From Nocardia transvalensis NBRC 15921 (lineage in GTDB: Bacteria; Actinomycetota; Actinomycetes; Mycobacteriales; Mycobacteriaceae), in the NCBI RefSeq assembly GCF_000308875.1, contig NZ_BAGL01000128.1:124001-188000 (forward strand): DNA of 64,000 bases, read 5' to 3'. Of this stretch, positions 1-7,527 are shown in pieces (position 1 is the stretch's first letter; the number at the start of each line of letters is the position of its first letter). The position numbers and the translations under genes are program-made. A model generated the notes under the pieces. That model did not search any database. It saw nothing but the letters and a program-made list of their open reading frames with translations, and had not been told where the DNA came from.

Positions 1-372
1 GATATCTGGGGGGCTTCTCAGTTCCTGTTCGCGGTTGTCCGCGGCGGTCTCCCGTTCGTCCGCGAACTGCTCCCGTTCATCGGCGAGGGCCTCGCGGTCG
101 TTTGCGATGCGTTCACGCTCATCGGCTACTGTTTCACGGCGATCGGTGAGGTGGCTGCGCATTTCCACGCGGTACGCCAGTCGCTGCAGGCCCTCGGCCA
201 GGGTCTCTCTTTTCTCTGCCAGCCGCTCACGTGTGTGTGCGAGCTGCTCGCGCTCGACTGCGAGGTGTTCGCGCTCGGCCGCGATGCCTTCGCGCTCCTC
301 GGCGATTCGTTCCCGCTCGGCCGCCACGCTCTCGCGTTCCCCGTCCGGGGTAAGGATCGGCTCGAGAACCAT
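1..372 (-). CDS. Coiled-coil protein, truncated by the left window edge
   Basis: The frame starts at an ATG preceded by a strong AAGGAGGG ribosome binding site and runs without a stop off the left edge, so only the first 124 residues are visible. From about residue 12 to 62, and again from 78 to 117, it consists of a seven-residue unit of the form E-R-E-x-[ILV]-A-[DE]. This Glu/Arg/Ala-rich pattern predicts a long charged coiled coil or single alpha-helix. No signal peptide or membrane segment is seen in this part. I do not recognise a family; a scaffold or cell-shape coiled coil is possible but is a guess. The open frames on the other strand here are shadows of the regular codon pattern. Confidence 0.7.
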   Translation of the reverse strand, partial: MVLEPILTPDGERESVAAERERIAEEREGIAAEREHLAVEREQLAHTRERLAEKRETLAEGLQRLAYRVEMRSHLTDRRETVADERERIANDREALADEREQFADERETAADNREQELRSPPDI

Positions 373-604
373 CTCAGCCCTCCTTCTTCGTCGCACAGCG
401 ATGCCCCACACCGCGCACCTTCAACAGGTAGACACCGAGGCTGGCGCAGTCTAGAGCCGATGGTCCTGAACGCGGACGCACTCCCACGCGCGATGGTGCG
501 GGCGGGGAACGCGCGCCTCCTGATCCGGGGCGGTGATGCGGTCGTATCCGGCGGAGATGAACAACAGCAGATCAGCTGCCTGCACCACGTCGCACCGAGA
601 GGCC

Positions 605-1064
605 GGTGCCGACCGCCAGATGCCCGGCGTCCGACACGGGCTGTCAAGGGCTTTCACCGGGGTGTGCGCGTTGCCGATGCGATTGCGCACCGACCGGATC
701 GGTGTCCTCAACCTGTTCACCGCGCGACCGTACGCGCTCGCCGCCGACGATCTGCACGTCGAGCAGACGCTCGCCGATGTCGCGACCATCGGCATTGTGC
801 ATGCCCGGATTCTCGCGGACTCGCTGGCGGTCAACGAGCAGCTTCATCGTGCGCTCGACAGCCGAGTGGTGATCGGGCAGGCCAAAGGAATGCTCGCCGA
901 ACGCGGGAAACCTCGATATGGCCGTCGCCTTCCGGACGTTCCACACGTACGCCCGCGACACCAACCACCGGCTGGCCGAACTCGCGAACGCCGTCGTCGA
1001 GCGCGCCGTCGACATGGGCACGATCCTCGGCGGCACCGGCGAAGGCAACCCGACCGGCCGCTAA
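605..1064 (+). pseudogene. GAF-ANTAR regulator remnant with a frameshift
   Basis: The frame encodes the end of a GAF domain (ALPMRLRTDRIGVLNLF) and the start of an ANTAR RNA-binding domain (VIGQAKGMLAERG). ANTAR proteins act as transcription antiterminators that bind nascent RNA. At about position 905 an extra base shifts the frame; the rest of the ANTAR helix bundle (MAVAFRTFHTYARD) continues in the next frame to a stop at 1062-1064. The N-terminal half of the GAF domain is not recognisable upstream. So the gene is 5'-truncated and frameshifted, although the frameshift alone could be a sequencing error. The neighbouring small genes at 1358 and 2893 resemble histidine-kinase dimerisation hairpins, so this may once have been a small sensory locus. 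Confidence 0.7.
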
Positions 1065-1247
1065 CGACCGGTACGACCGGCACCGAGTGCCGATGAGTCG
1101 TCTCCGGGGTGAACCCGCGATGGCACGACTTCCGGTGGCGTACGATGTTTTTCACTGCCGCTGCTCTGGACCTTGGTAGTAGTACGAAGGCGTATGAGGT
1201 GTAACACCGCCGACTTTGCAGCAGCGTATCGATCTCTCACAATTTCG

Positions 1248-1270
1248 CCGGTACGGCTGGGCCGTACCGG
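1248..1270. promoter_or_regulatory. Perfect 10-bp inverted repeat with a 3-base spacer
   Basis: CCGGTACGGC and its exact reverse complement are separated by TGG, about 90 bases upstream of the small gene at 1358. It could be an operator or an RNA hairpin at the end of the decayed GAF-ANTAR gene. No T-run follows, so a classical terminator is not evident. Confidence 0.45.
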
Positions 1271-1357
1271 ACGCCTCATGCCGGACGCGTCGGTGCCGTC
1301 CGGTGAACGGTTGAGCCGACGCCGTCCGCGGTGGAGCACTCTCACAGCGAGGACACC

Positions 1358-1672
1358 ATGACCGAGACCGCGTTTCACATCGGGTCCGACGGAGTGCGGA
1401 TCCCGCGGCGAGCCCCGTGCGATTGTGACGAGAGTAGCTGTATAACCGCACGTTTCGTGACGGCCAGTGACCGGCTGGTGCATGACATGCACGGGCTCGG
1501 ACTGCAACTGACGGTGCTGCGCGCGCTGTTCGACACCGGCGAGGTGGCAGGTCCCGACCCTCGAGGGGTCCGTGCCGCCATCGCCGCCGCACTCGTGGAC
1601 CTGGACCTGCTGATCCACAGAACCGACACAGCCGTGCTCGCCCTAACCGAGCAGGCGCCGCCATCGACGTGA
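1358..1672 (+). CDS. Small orphan protein resembling a histidine-kinase dimerisation hairpin
   Basis: The ATG at 1358 follows a GCGAGG element; an in-frame start at 1331 is possible but has no better site. The 104-residue product has a Cys cluster near residues 21-28 (CDCDESSC). Residues 36-98 read like the HisKA_3 two-helix hairpin of NarL-type sensor kinases: the segment SDRLVHDMHGLGLQL lines up with the phosphoacceptor helix, and VDLDLLIHRTDTAVLAL with the second helix. At the phosphoacceptor place I see Ser37 instead of His, and there is no ATPase domain. A related protein lies at 2893. Assignment to this fold is inference from pattern; function is unknown. Confidence 0.55.
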   Translation: MTETAFHIGSDGVRIPRRAPCDCDESSCITARFVTASDRLVHDMHGLGLQLTVLRALFDTGEVAGPDPRGVRAAIAAALVDLDLLIHRTDTAVLALTEQAPPST

Positions 1673-1791
1673 CGGGTGCGCGTGGATCAATATGTTGCGC
1701 TCCCGAGCGGTTGTAGGCGGGTGAGTACCAGGTGGGCGTGTCATCCGGGGCGCGGCGCAGAGTGTGCGTGCCGGGCTCGGGGAACGGACGG

Positions 1792-2247
1792 TCAGTGTCC
1801 GGGTCGTGCCGGTCGGAGTCCGGCCGGCGGGTGGAACTGGAGTATGCCGTTGCGGGAGTCGATGTATCCGACGCCGGTGACGATGTCGGGCTCTATCCGC
1901 ATCAGGTGCCCACGAGGGCCAGGGAGTACCTGGGCGGGCAGCCGGTGGTCGACGAGACCGCCGGGATCGGTGATTCCGGCGGCGGCGCCGGTGACGATGA
2001 CACACCAGCCGGTGTGGCTGATGTGGTCGATGGTGTCGGCTTCGTAGGCCACGACCTGCCGGTCGCAGGTCAACGTGGGGGCGAGTCCGGTGGCGATGAC
2101 GATGGTGCCGTCGGTGACGATGTGGTTGACCGGGCGGATGGTGGGCAGCGCGTAGCGTGAGTACACCACCCGCCCGAAGTGGACGGACCCGAGCAGGGCC
2201 AGCGCCTCCACGGTGGTGAGGTGTCTTGTCGCGATCGCATCGGTCAT
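1792..2247 (-). CDS. Pyridoxamine 5'-phosphate oxidase-like flavin-binding protein
   Basis: The 151-residue product starts at the ATG at 2247 behind GGAGAG. It has the layout of the small split-barrel PNPOx-like family: LALLGSVHFGRVVYS near residue 20, then IRPVNHIVTDGTIVIATG, VAYEADTIDHISHTGWCVIVTGAA and a C-terminal barrel strand. Family members bind FMN, F420 or heme and act as small cytosolic reductases; the substrate cannot be read from sequence. This class is common beside dormancy and stress genes in mycobacteria and nocardiae. The longer upstream extension of the frame lacks coding character, so I take the internal ATG. Confidence 0.75.
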   Translation of the reverse strand: MTDAIATRHLTTVEALALLGSVHFGRVVYSRYALPTIRPVNHIVTDGTIVIATGLAPTLTCDRQVVAYEADTIDHISHTGWCVIVTGAAAGITDPGGLVDHRLPAQVLPGPRGHLMRIEPDIVTGVGYIDSRNGILQFHPPAGLRPARPGH

Positions 2248-2814
2248 ATCCGCTCTCCGAAACCTTGTACACGCCAATCGATTCGGCGAGCATCCCAGCG
2301 TCGGAAGCTGGGGTATCGCGAAATCGATGCGCTCAACGCTGATCTTCTTCTGGTCCGGCGCGGCCGCACTGCGACGCCGGTGGAACTTCGGGCACTTGCG
2401 TGACCCGGCGGATTCCTTATTCTTCATTCTTCTCCCCGCTTCCGCTCCGCGACAGCGTTCGGGGTAGACGATTTCTGTCCAGCGCGGCCGACCAAACCTT
2501 CGACTCGCGAACAGCCGGTTCCGGCTGTCCTCGCTGTGCTTGCGGTCGATATTTCCGATCGCAGGGCTGTCGCACGGGCGAAGCGCTGAGACCGCACACC
2601 GTGCCGAGTTACGATGTACCGAAACATGTTCCGTTGACAGACGTAGCGTCCCGACGTCTCGGTGTGCGGCGTTCCGATCTCGTTCGCGGTTCGGGCCGCG
2701 CTCGCGACAGCGGTGCTGCCCAGCCGTGACGCCGGGGACACGGTGCGCCACATCTGTTCCCGCATGGTCTCCTTGGGCGTGGTGACTTTCGGCCCTGCCA
2801 GGCCATGCGGCGTC
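2248..2814. other. Intergenic stretch, no gene supported
   Basis: About 570 bases between the divergently transcribed PNPOx-like gene and the next small gene. Open frames exist on both strands, but none shows a family match, a convincing ribosome binding site or consistent codon use. The right end holds the candidate promoter listed separately. Confidence 0.5.
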
Positions 2815-2842
2815 GTTCCTACACTGAGGCGTAGACGGGTAA
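2815..2842 (+). promoter_or_regulatory. Candidate stress-sigma (SigB/SigF-type) promoter
   Basis: GTTC and GGGTAA are separated by 18 bases, about 50 bases upstream of the start at 2893. Actinobacterial SigB/SigF promoters follow GTTT-N14 to 17-GGGTA[AT], so the -10 is good but the -35 and spacing are imperfect. Confidence 0.35.
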
Positions 2843-2892
2843 AGCCTTTCGTCCGGCGGCGCCTCACGAAATCCGACATCGAGGTGGCCACA

Positions 2893-3219
2893 ATGACGTC
2901 ACACATCTCCCCGGCCGCCGCGGCGTTCACCGCGTCCACTACCGACCCTTTCGCTGCCACGCAGGACTTCGCGTCGATCGATCCCGTGTTCGCCTCGCTC
3001 AGCGATCGTCTGGTGCGCCACCTGTTCGACACCGGACTGCGACTGGACGCCCAACGCCGAGACGGCACAGACTCCGCGACCACGGCGGTACTCGACAGCC
3101 TCGACACGCTCATCCGCGACACCAGCCTTGCCATGCTCGACCTCGCACGGCAGACACTGGCGGCCGAACACTCTCCCCGGTCGTCGGCCTACCGCCCCGT
3201 GTCATACCTCCCGGCGTAG
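2893..3219 (+). CDS. Small orphan protein, paralogue of the 1358 product
   Basis: The ATG at 2893 lies behind GAGGTGG and gives 108 residues; the frame extends further upstream without a better site. Residues 34-87 follow the HisKA_3 hairpin pattern closely: LSDRLVRHLFDTGLRL aligns one to one with the kinase consensus L-H-D-x-[VI]-[IV]-Q-R-L-F-x-T-G, and the second helix is LDTLIRDTSLAMLDL. As in the 1358 product, Ser37 occupies the phosphoacceptor His position. No catalytic domain follows. It may be a dimerisation or decoy module, or an unrelated helical protein; the sequence cannot decide. Bases 2942-2984 recur near 41.1 kb in a decayed copy. Confidence 0.6.
   Translation: MTSHISPAAAAFTASTTDPFAATQDFASIDPVFASLSDRLVRHLFDTGLRLDAQRRDGTDSATTAVLDSLDTLIRDTSLAMLDLARQTLAAEHSPRSSAYRPVSYLPA
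2942..2984 (+). repeat. Dispersed repeat A, copy 1
   Basis: 43 bases inside the small gene at 2893 that reappear with only a few mismatches at 41128-41170, where the reading frame is not continued into the helical hairpin. Confidence 0.65.
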
Positions 3220-3237
3220 CAACCAAAGGATGCCCCG

Positions 3238-3381
3238 TTGCCCGACAAATCTCGGCGTACCACGATGGCCAAAAAGCAAGGGAAATCGATCAAAGAGAAA
3301 CGAGCCGAGAAGAAGGCCAAATCAGCCGACGCTCAATCCGGCCTTGAAACCTTGGACAACAGGGACAGGAAGCGCAAGTAG
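3238..3381 (+). CDS. Very basic 47-residue conserved-type small protein
   Basis: A TTG start at 3238 sits 8 bases after AAAGGA, and the frame ends at TAG 3379-3381. The product is dominated by Lys, Arg and Glu, with the core SIKEKRAEKKAK and an end in DNRDRKRK. Actinobacterial genomes carry small proteins of this pattern (MPDK...KSIKEKRAEKRAK...KKR); their role is unknown, and binding to nucleic acid is a reasonable guess from charge. It lies 18 bases after the previous gene, so the two are probably co-transcribed. The non-ATG start and short length make it easy to miss. Confidence 0.6.
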   Translation: MPDKSRRTTMAKKQGKSIKEKRAEKKAKSADAQSGLETLDNRDRKRK

Positions 3382-3657
3382 GCATACTCCTGTCCGGCAC
3401 CGGTGTTCAGCCCTCGCGGGGCCCAGTCCCGCGCAGGGCGTGCGGGGGCGATTACTCGAGACAGACAGGCAACCGGCGATCCGGCGGAGGTCCGAGGCGT
3501 CTTCGTGAATCCGACGGTACCGATGACGGTTTCCGGCGATCGCCTGGCGGACCGCGCGGCATGGCGCTGTTCGGCTGTCCCGCCTCGGATCGGGTGAAAT
3601 GCACGTGTTTCTCGATATCGGCGAACCGGAGTTCCGCGGCCACGAGTGTGAGACGCT

Positions 3658-4026
3658 GTGCAGATCCCACGATATTCCGATTCGCCCGACTCCTGGTCAC
3701 ACCACGCGGCTGTGGTGATGCCCCGTGCCGGCGTTCCGGTCGGGGGGTTCGCCATGTGGTTCCATCCGGGCTGCGGCGCGCGTGGCGGAGTGAACACCGA
3801 CATCGACCATGTCGCGGCCCTGTCGACCGGCCTCTACGGTGACGGCGAGTCTTACGGTATGACCCTCACCATCGTCGGTCCGGGCTCGGCCCGCGCCTCG
3901 GCGAAAATCGTCGACAGATCTTCCCGTTGCCACGACTACAACCTGCTTCTCAGCCCCGCGGTATTCCAATCGCTAGGACTCTCCCTGTCCTGGACCCGCG
4001 TCCGCGTGACCTGGACCGTGGTGTAA
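3658..4026 (+). CDS. RlpA/expansin-like double-psi beta-barrel protein, probably incomplete
   Basis: From about residue 25 the sequence follows the DPBB pattern of RlpA and small expansin-like proteins: FHPGCGARG, NTDIDHVAALSTGLY, a GMTLTIVGPG strand, then VDRSSRCHDYNLLLSPAVF and LSWTRVRVTW. Family members are secreted and bind or cut cell-wall or plant polysaccharide. Normal versions carry a signal peptide; none is visible in this frame and the first 25 residues look random, so the 5' part is probably lost or shifted. The usual Cys in VDRC is Ser here. I regard it as a degenerate or truncated member. Confidence 0.45.
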   Translation: MQIPRYSDSPDSWSHHAAVVMPRAGVPVGGFAMWFHPGCGARGGVNTDIDHVAALSTGLYGDGESYGMTLTIVGPGSARASAKIVDRSSRCHDYNLLLSPAVFQSLGLSLSWTRVRVTWTVV

Positions 4027-4053
4027 CACCGACCAGGTCGGGACAGCCACCAT

Positions 4054-4147
4054 CCAGCGCACCGAGATTCCTGCCACACTCCTTGCGTCACAATACGATC
4101 CGCACACGGCAACCGCTCGAACCACCGGCAAAGGAGGGTGGGCAGAT
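4054..4147 (+). repeat. Dispersed repeat B, copy 1
   Basis: 94 bases that match 41194-41287 without gaps, about 14 mismatches by hand count. It lies just downstream of the DPBB gene and codes for nothing I can recognise. Confidence 0.65.
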
Positions 4148-4277
4148 CCGCGCGCACACGGCACGGGTTCGCCGCGATCAGTTCGGATCGCCACAGCGTT
4201 CGGGCGAGTCTGGCACTCTGAGAAGCAGCCAATAGCGTTGGTTGTTATCGCGCGGTCGGTTGGCCGAGGAGGCGGCA

Positions 4278-4568
4278 ATGCCAGACCACTGGGTGGTGTG
4301 GTTTCAGGACGACGGCCACAGCCACGAAGTGGTCTATCGAGGCTCGGTGATGGAGTGCCTTGCCTACATGGCCGGCGTCGACACCGAAGCACGGCGACAC
4401 GGCGTCGCCCTCGAACGAGACGGATCGGAAATACGAGCATCCGGCACCGACGGTGCCGCCCTGTCCTGGGTGATCGCACCCGAGCACACCCCGGGAAGCG
4501 GCTTGCCGCCCGAGTTCCCGGATCTCACCGACACGCACACGTTCCGGCCCCACCCGCCGAATCCGTAA
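4278..4568 (+). CDS. Hypothetical 96-residue protein
   Basis: The ATG at 4278 has a near-consensus GAGGAGG ribosome binding site six bases upstream. The product begins PDHWVVWFQDDGHSHEVVYRG and contains alternating strand-like and helix-like parts (VMECLAYMAGVDTEARRHGV), ending in a Pro-rich tail. No signal peptide or membrane segment is seen. I do not recognise the family. Codon use is typical for the window, which together with the ribosome binding site supports a real gene. The DNA on its right is an IS21 relic, so it is the last intact gene before a mobile-element scar. Confidence 0.6.
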   Translation: MPDHWVVWFQDDGHSHEVVYRGSVMECLAYMAGVDTEARRHGVALERDGSEIRASGTDGAALSWVIAPEHTPGSGLPPEFPDLTDTHTFRPHPPNP

Positions 4569-4589
4569 CGAGCCGCCCGCCAACGTCAA

Positions 4590-5177
4590 TCGAGGCCCCC
4601 ACTCGACATCCACCACCGGACTTGCGACACGATCACCCGGATCTTTCATCGGCTGATCGAGGAGCACGGGATGACCGACGTGTCCTACCGCGGGTCCGCT
4701 CCAGTGTGAGTGAACGGCAAGCTCAGATCCGTGCCGAGGCCGGGCGCGGACCGGCGGCCGGTGTTCGTGCCGCAGCTGCACCGGCCCGGGATGGACGCCG
4801 AGGTCGACTGCGGTGAGGTGATGGTCCGGCTGCGCCCGCGAGGTGGTGCGCTGCTACCTGTTTGCATTGCGGATGTCGTTCTCCGGCAAGGCTGTTCACC
4901 GCATGTCGATGCCGGGCGGTCAGGAGGCGTTCTTCGAGGGCCATGACCCATGCGCTCACGCGAGCGTCGGCCCGCGCGCCGTTTCGGCGGGCGGCGGCGA
5001 GCGAACCGACACCAGAAACGGTGCACGGCGTCTCGCCGCCAGGCCCGACACATGGAACTCGACGAACGCGGCGCCGAGCTAGTGTTCCAGGTCCTCGCCG
5101 AACGGGAGGAGAAGAACAGCGCCGCGATCGCCTCCAACGACAGTGTCGGCAAAGCGCACATGTTCGAGCGAACCTGA
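4590..5177 (+). mobile_element. IS21-family insertion sequence relic (IstA and IstB fragments)
   Basis: Three pieces in different frames match IS21 transposition proteins. Near 4634-4700 there is IFHRLIEEHGMTDVSYRG. At 4725-4840 comes RPVFVPQLHRPGMDAEVDCG, the IstA block before the catalytic DDE core, continued in another frame at 4843-4950 as YLFALRMSFSGKAVHR and GGQEAFFEGH. At 5052-5160 there is HMELDERGAELVFQVLAERE, close to the C-terminal part of the IstB helper ATPase. Frameshifts, an internal stop and large deletions (catalytic core and IstB Walker region absent) make it inactive. I could not locate terminal inverted repeats with confidence. Confidence 0.75.
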
Positions 5178-5239
5178 GCGCAGGCGCTGCCGAAATTTCA
5201 CGTGTTCGATTCGTGTGCCGGCTGAACGTCAGTGCGGCG

Positions 5240-5731
5240 TCAGTCCGTCCCTGCTTGGTCGGGATCGCTGTCGTCAGCTGCTTCCAGCAGTCGGACAATT
5301 TCGTCCGAGCTCAATCCCGTGGCCTCAACGATCTGGCCGTCGTCGCCGAACTTGACCTTCTTGACATTGTTTCGGTCGAAATACGCCTTGAAAATCGCGG
5401 CGATGCCCTTTGCCCCGCCGAACGCTCCAAACGCGAGGGCCGCGTCTTGGGCCAGTTCTGGGATCGGCCCTCCCGAACCAGGAAACCCGCCGGCTCCGAA
5501 TCGCCCTGGCTCCGGCTTGCCGAACAGCCGCTTCACTTCTGGGCTGGCATTCTCGAGAGCCAGGTCCAGTTTCTGGTGTTCCTCGGCTGAAGGGACCTGG
5601 CCTTCCAGCAGCTCGACGACCCGGCGAACGTCGAGCTGCAGGTGCCCGGCGAACTTGGTCCAGGTTGTGATCTTCATTGCGTACTTCAGGCGAGAGATAC
5701 TTTCCTCGTTCCAAGCGGCGTTGCCTGTCAT
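5240..5731 (-). CDS. Hypothetical protein, possible EACC1-like C-terminal part
   Basis: The ATG at 5731 (a GTG three bases earlier is also possible) follows GGAGGGGAAG and gives 163 residues. Residues 10-65 are helical and could form a small HTH-like domain (TKFAGHLQLDVRRVVELLEG). A Gly/Pro-rich linker follows, then AFGAFGGAKGIAAIFKAYFD, DDGQIVEATGLSSDEIVRLL and an acidic tail. The second half loosely resembles effector-associated constant component 1 (EACC1) proteins of conflict systems, which pair a hydrophobic helix with a short beta strand and a VE-x-LL-like helix. That resemblance is weak and no partner effector gene is adjacent; treat as unknown function. Confidence 0.55.
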   Translation of the reverse strand: MTGNAAWNEESISRLKYAMKITTWTKFAGHLQLDVRRVVELLEGQVPSAEEHQKLDLALENASPEVKRLFGKPEPGRFGAGGFPGSGGPIPELAQDAALAFGAFGGAKGIAAIFKAYFDRNNVKKVKFGDDGQIVEATGLSSDEIVRLLEAADDSDPDQAGTD

Positions 5732-5759
5732 CACTTCTTCCCCTCCGCGTTTCGCCTGG

Positions 5760-6175
5760 TCACTGCTCGCCCGGCCAGTGACCGTGCTGTTGAGATGGTA
5801 ATGCCTTGTGGTGTGTGGTTTTGACGGTTGGCCGGGCCGGTAGTCGGCTGGGGTCGACGTGGTCGACGAGGTAGATCATGGTGGCTTCGGGGGTCATGCC
5901 GAACGCGGCGGCCACGAGCTTTGGGTCCATGGTGTTGACCAGGTCGATCAGGCGGGTGCTGCGGATCATCCGCGGCCCGAACCCGCAATCGTCGAGGACA
6001 TGGCTCAGATACGCGACCGACGCGGGTGACCTCCCAGCCTTGGTCCCTTTGGTGACGATGACGTGCGGGTTGGTGGTGCGCCAGGAGGCGCGATGGGCCA
6101 GACAGCGCTGCACGATCACCCAGCTGGCCGGATCCATCGGGACCGGATGCGGTCGATCGCCGAGCCGCACGGTCT
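5760..6175 (-). pseudogene. C-terminal half of an actinobacterial site-specific integrase
   Basis: On the minus strand the frame gives PHPVPMDPASWVIVQRCLAH, NPHVIVTKGTKAG, YLSHVLDDCGFGPRMIRSTR, LVNTMDPKLVAAAFGM and YLVDHVD, the conserved C-terminal half of the XerD-like tyrosine recombinases common in actinobacterial mobile elements. The catalytic R-S-T-R box and the terminal Tyr-Leu are visible. The N-terminal half is missing: right of about 6175 the coding signal switches to the plus strand. A related N-terminal half lies at 6323-6856 in the opposite orientation, so an inversion or recombination has split or joined integrase genes here. Confidence 0.7.
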
Positions 6176-6326
6176 GCAGTTGCGGGCGATGCTGGCCGGT
6201 GCCGCCGAGCCGGTGACCGCGCCGATGCCGGAACTGGATTCGGTGTTCGCGCGGATTGCGCGGGAATCGGTCGGCATCCAGGACCTCGACGCCCGGATGC
6301 ACCCGGAAATCGGTGAAGCCTGGTGA
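6175..6326 (+). pseudogene. C-terminal fragment of an unrecognised protein
   Basis: The plus-strand frame LQLRAMLAGAAEPVTAPM to ARMHPEIGEAW has good codon use and ends in a TGA overlapping the GTG of the next frame (GTGA), a typical operon junction. Its 5' part is lost at the join with the minus-strand integrase half. I do not recognise the family. Confidence 0.45.
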
Positions 6327-6856
6327 GCCCGCGAGCCCGCCGTGCGGCGCTTCCTCCGGCCGGTCATGCCCGCCCGGAGTATGTGACCGGCGGCGGAGTC
6401 GTGGTGCACCACTACAACCGGCAGGGGCGGGCCCGGGACTACGACTTCGGTGTGTTGCGCCTGGTCGCGTTCGCGCGCTTCGTATCCGACCAGAAGCACC
6501 CGCCACGGGACCTGACCGACCTGACCGCCGCACTGGTCCGGCAATGGCGCGACCATACGCTGCGGACCAGCGGGCACAGCTCGGCGGCGGTGGTGATCAG
6601 TTTGCTGCGCGACGACCCGCGACTGCGGTCGGGGTCGGTCGCCGACGAATTGTGTCGACGGATGAAGCAACCCGACAGCACGGTGCAGTCCTACACTGCT
6701 GCCGAGTTCGACCGGATCATCCGCGAGGCGCGCGGCACGTTCCGGGCTGCGCTGCGCCGGATCGACTGCCACGCAGCGCATTTGCAGCGGTGGCGTGACG
6801 GTTCCCTGGCCGAGGGCAGCGTGGAATGGACCGTCGGCGAGGCGCTCGACGCTTAG
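6323..6856 (+). pseudogene. N-terminal half of a site-specific integrase
   Basis: Starting at a GTG that overlaps the preceding stop, the frame reads VVHHYNRQGRARDYDFGVLR, FARFVSDQKHPPRDLTDLT, VISLLRDDPRLRSGS and RWRDGSLAEGSVEWTVGEAL. This is the N-terminal and core-binding part of the same integrase family as the fragment at 5760-6175. It stops after about 177 residues, before the catalytic domain, so it cannot be a working recombinase. A low-GC stretch follows directly. Confidence 0.65.
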
Positions 6857-7209
6857 ACGGCCTGGAAATCTCTGTCTAATCCCAGAAAGCTAGAATTATG
6901 GCAAAGTGTTTAAGCTAAACATTGCTCAGACAAGGTTCTGAACTGTGTGTTTATGTCATTTGCATGGTGATTGACAGTTTGACTGGTGAATCCGAATCAT
7001 GCGGCGATCCACAAGGACCGCATATGGATGCCTGAACTTCGAGCTGCCTCTGCCGCAGCTGGTCGACCATGATCTGCGGTTTCGGGGTGTTGCCGAGCGT
7101 CGGTTGGGTTTCGTCGGCACCTGTCTCTGGATTGCCGGGCGCCGCAGCGGATCCGCTGACCTCTCCTACACTATTCCGGCAGTATTCCGGGTGGCAGGCG
7201 CTGGTCGTG
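6857..7209. other. AT-richer non-coding stretch next to recombinase relics
   Basis: From about 6865 to 7005 the base composition drops well below the rest of the window (for example AAGTGTTTAAGCTAAACATT). No gene is supported on either strand. A TTGACA at 6971 could be a -35 element but has no clear -10 partner. The position between two recombinase relics makes an old attachment site possible; no matching copy was found by eye. Confidence 0.4.
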
Positions 7210-7283
7210 CTAGATCTGTAGTGTCGTGCTGCAGGTCAGGGCGTGGGCGTAGTGGTCCATTCCCCCTCCGGACACAAACACTA
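7201..7283 (-). repeat. Dispersed repeat C, copy 1
   Basis: About 83 bases that match 35758-35840 with one gap and roughly 85 percent identity by eye. On the minus strand both copies encode a tail MDHYAHxLT..S.TL.I followed by a stop, so the repeat looks like the shared 3' end of a recombinase gene. Confidence 0.6.
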
Positions 7284-7527
7284 GGTCCACGGGTAGTCGA
7301 GGTTGGGTTTCAGATCTCCAATTTCTCGCTGGGTTCGGCGCGTTTGAGTACCGTGATCATGCCGCCGAGCGTGTCGACGAGCTGCTGGATCTGGTGGCAG
7401 TCCATCCGCTGGTATGTACGGTCGGCCGCTTGTAGCGAGTCGATCCGGGTAGCTACGAGCTCGCGTTCGCGCTGGACCTCGGCCGTCCACTCGGCAATCG
7501 GAGTGGGATCGGTTCCGGCTTCGTGCG
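7210..7527 (-). pseudogene. C-terminal tail of a large serine recombinase
   Basis: The minus strand encodes PTPIAEWTAEVQRERELVAT, TYQRMDCHQIQQLVDTLGG and MITVLKRAEPSEKLEI, the helical coiled-coil region typical of the far C-terminus of large serine recombinases from actinobacterial phages and integrated elements. After a frameshift near 7310 it continues as LKPNLDYPW, then MDHYAHALTCSTTLQI and a stop. Catalytic and zinc domains are absent. It abuts the 3' end of the SDR gene, whose frame runs into it, so the element probably inserted at or removed the end of that gene. Confidence 0.55.
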
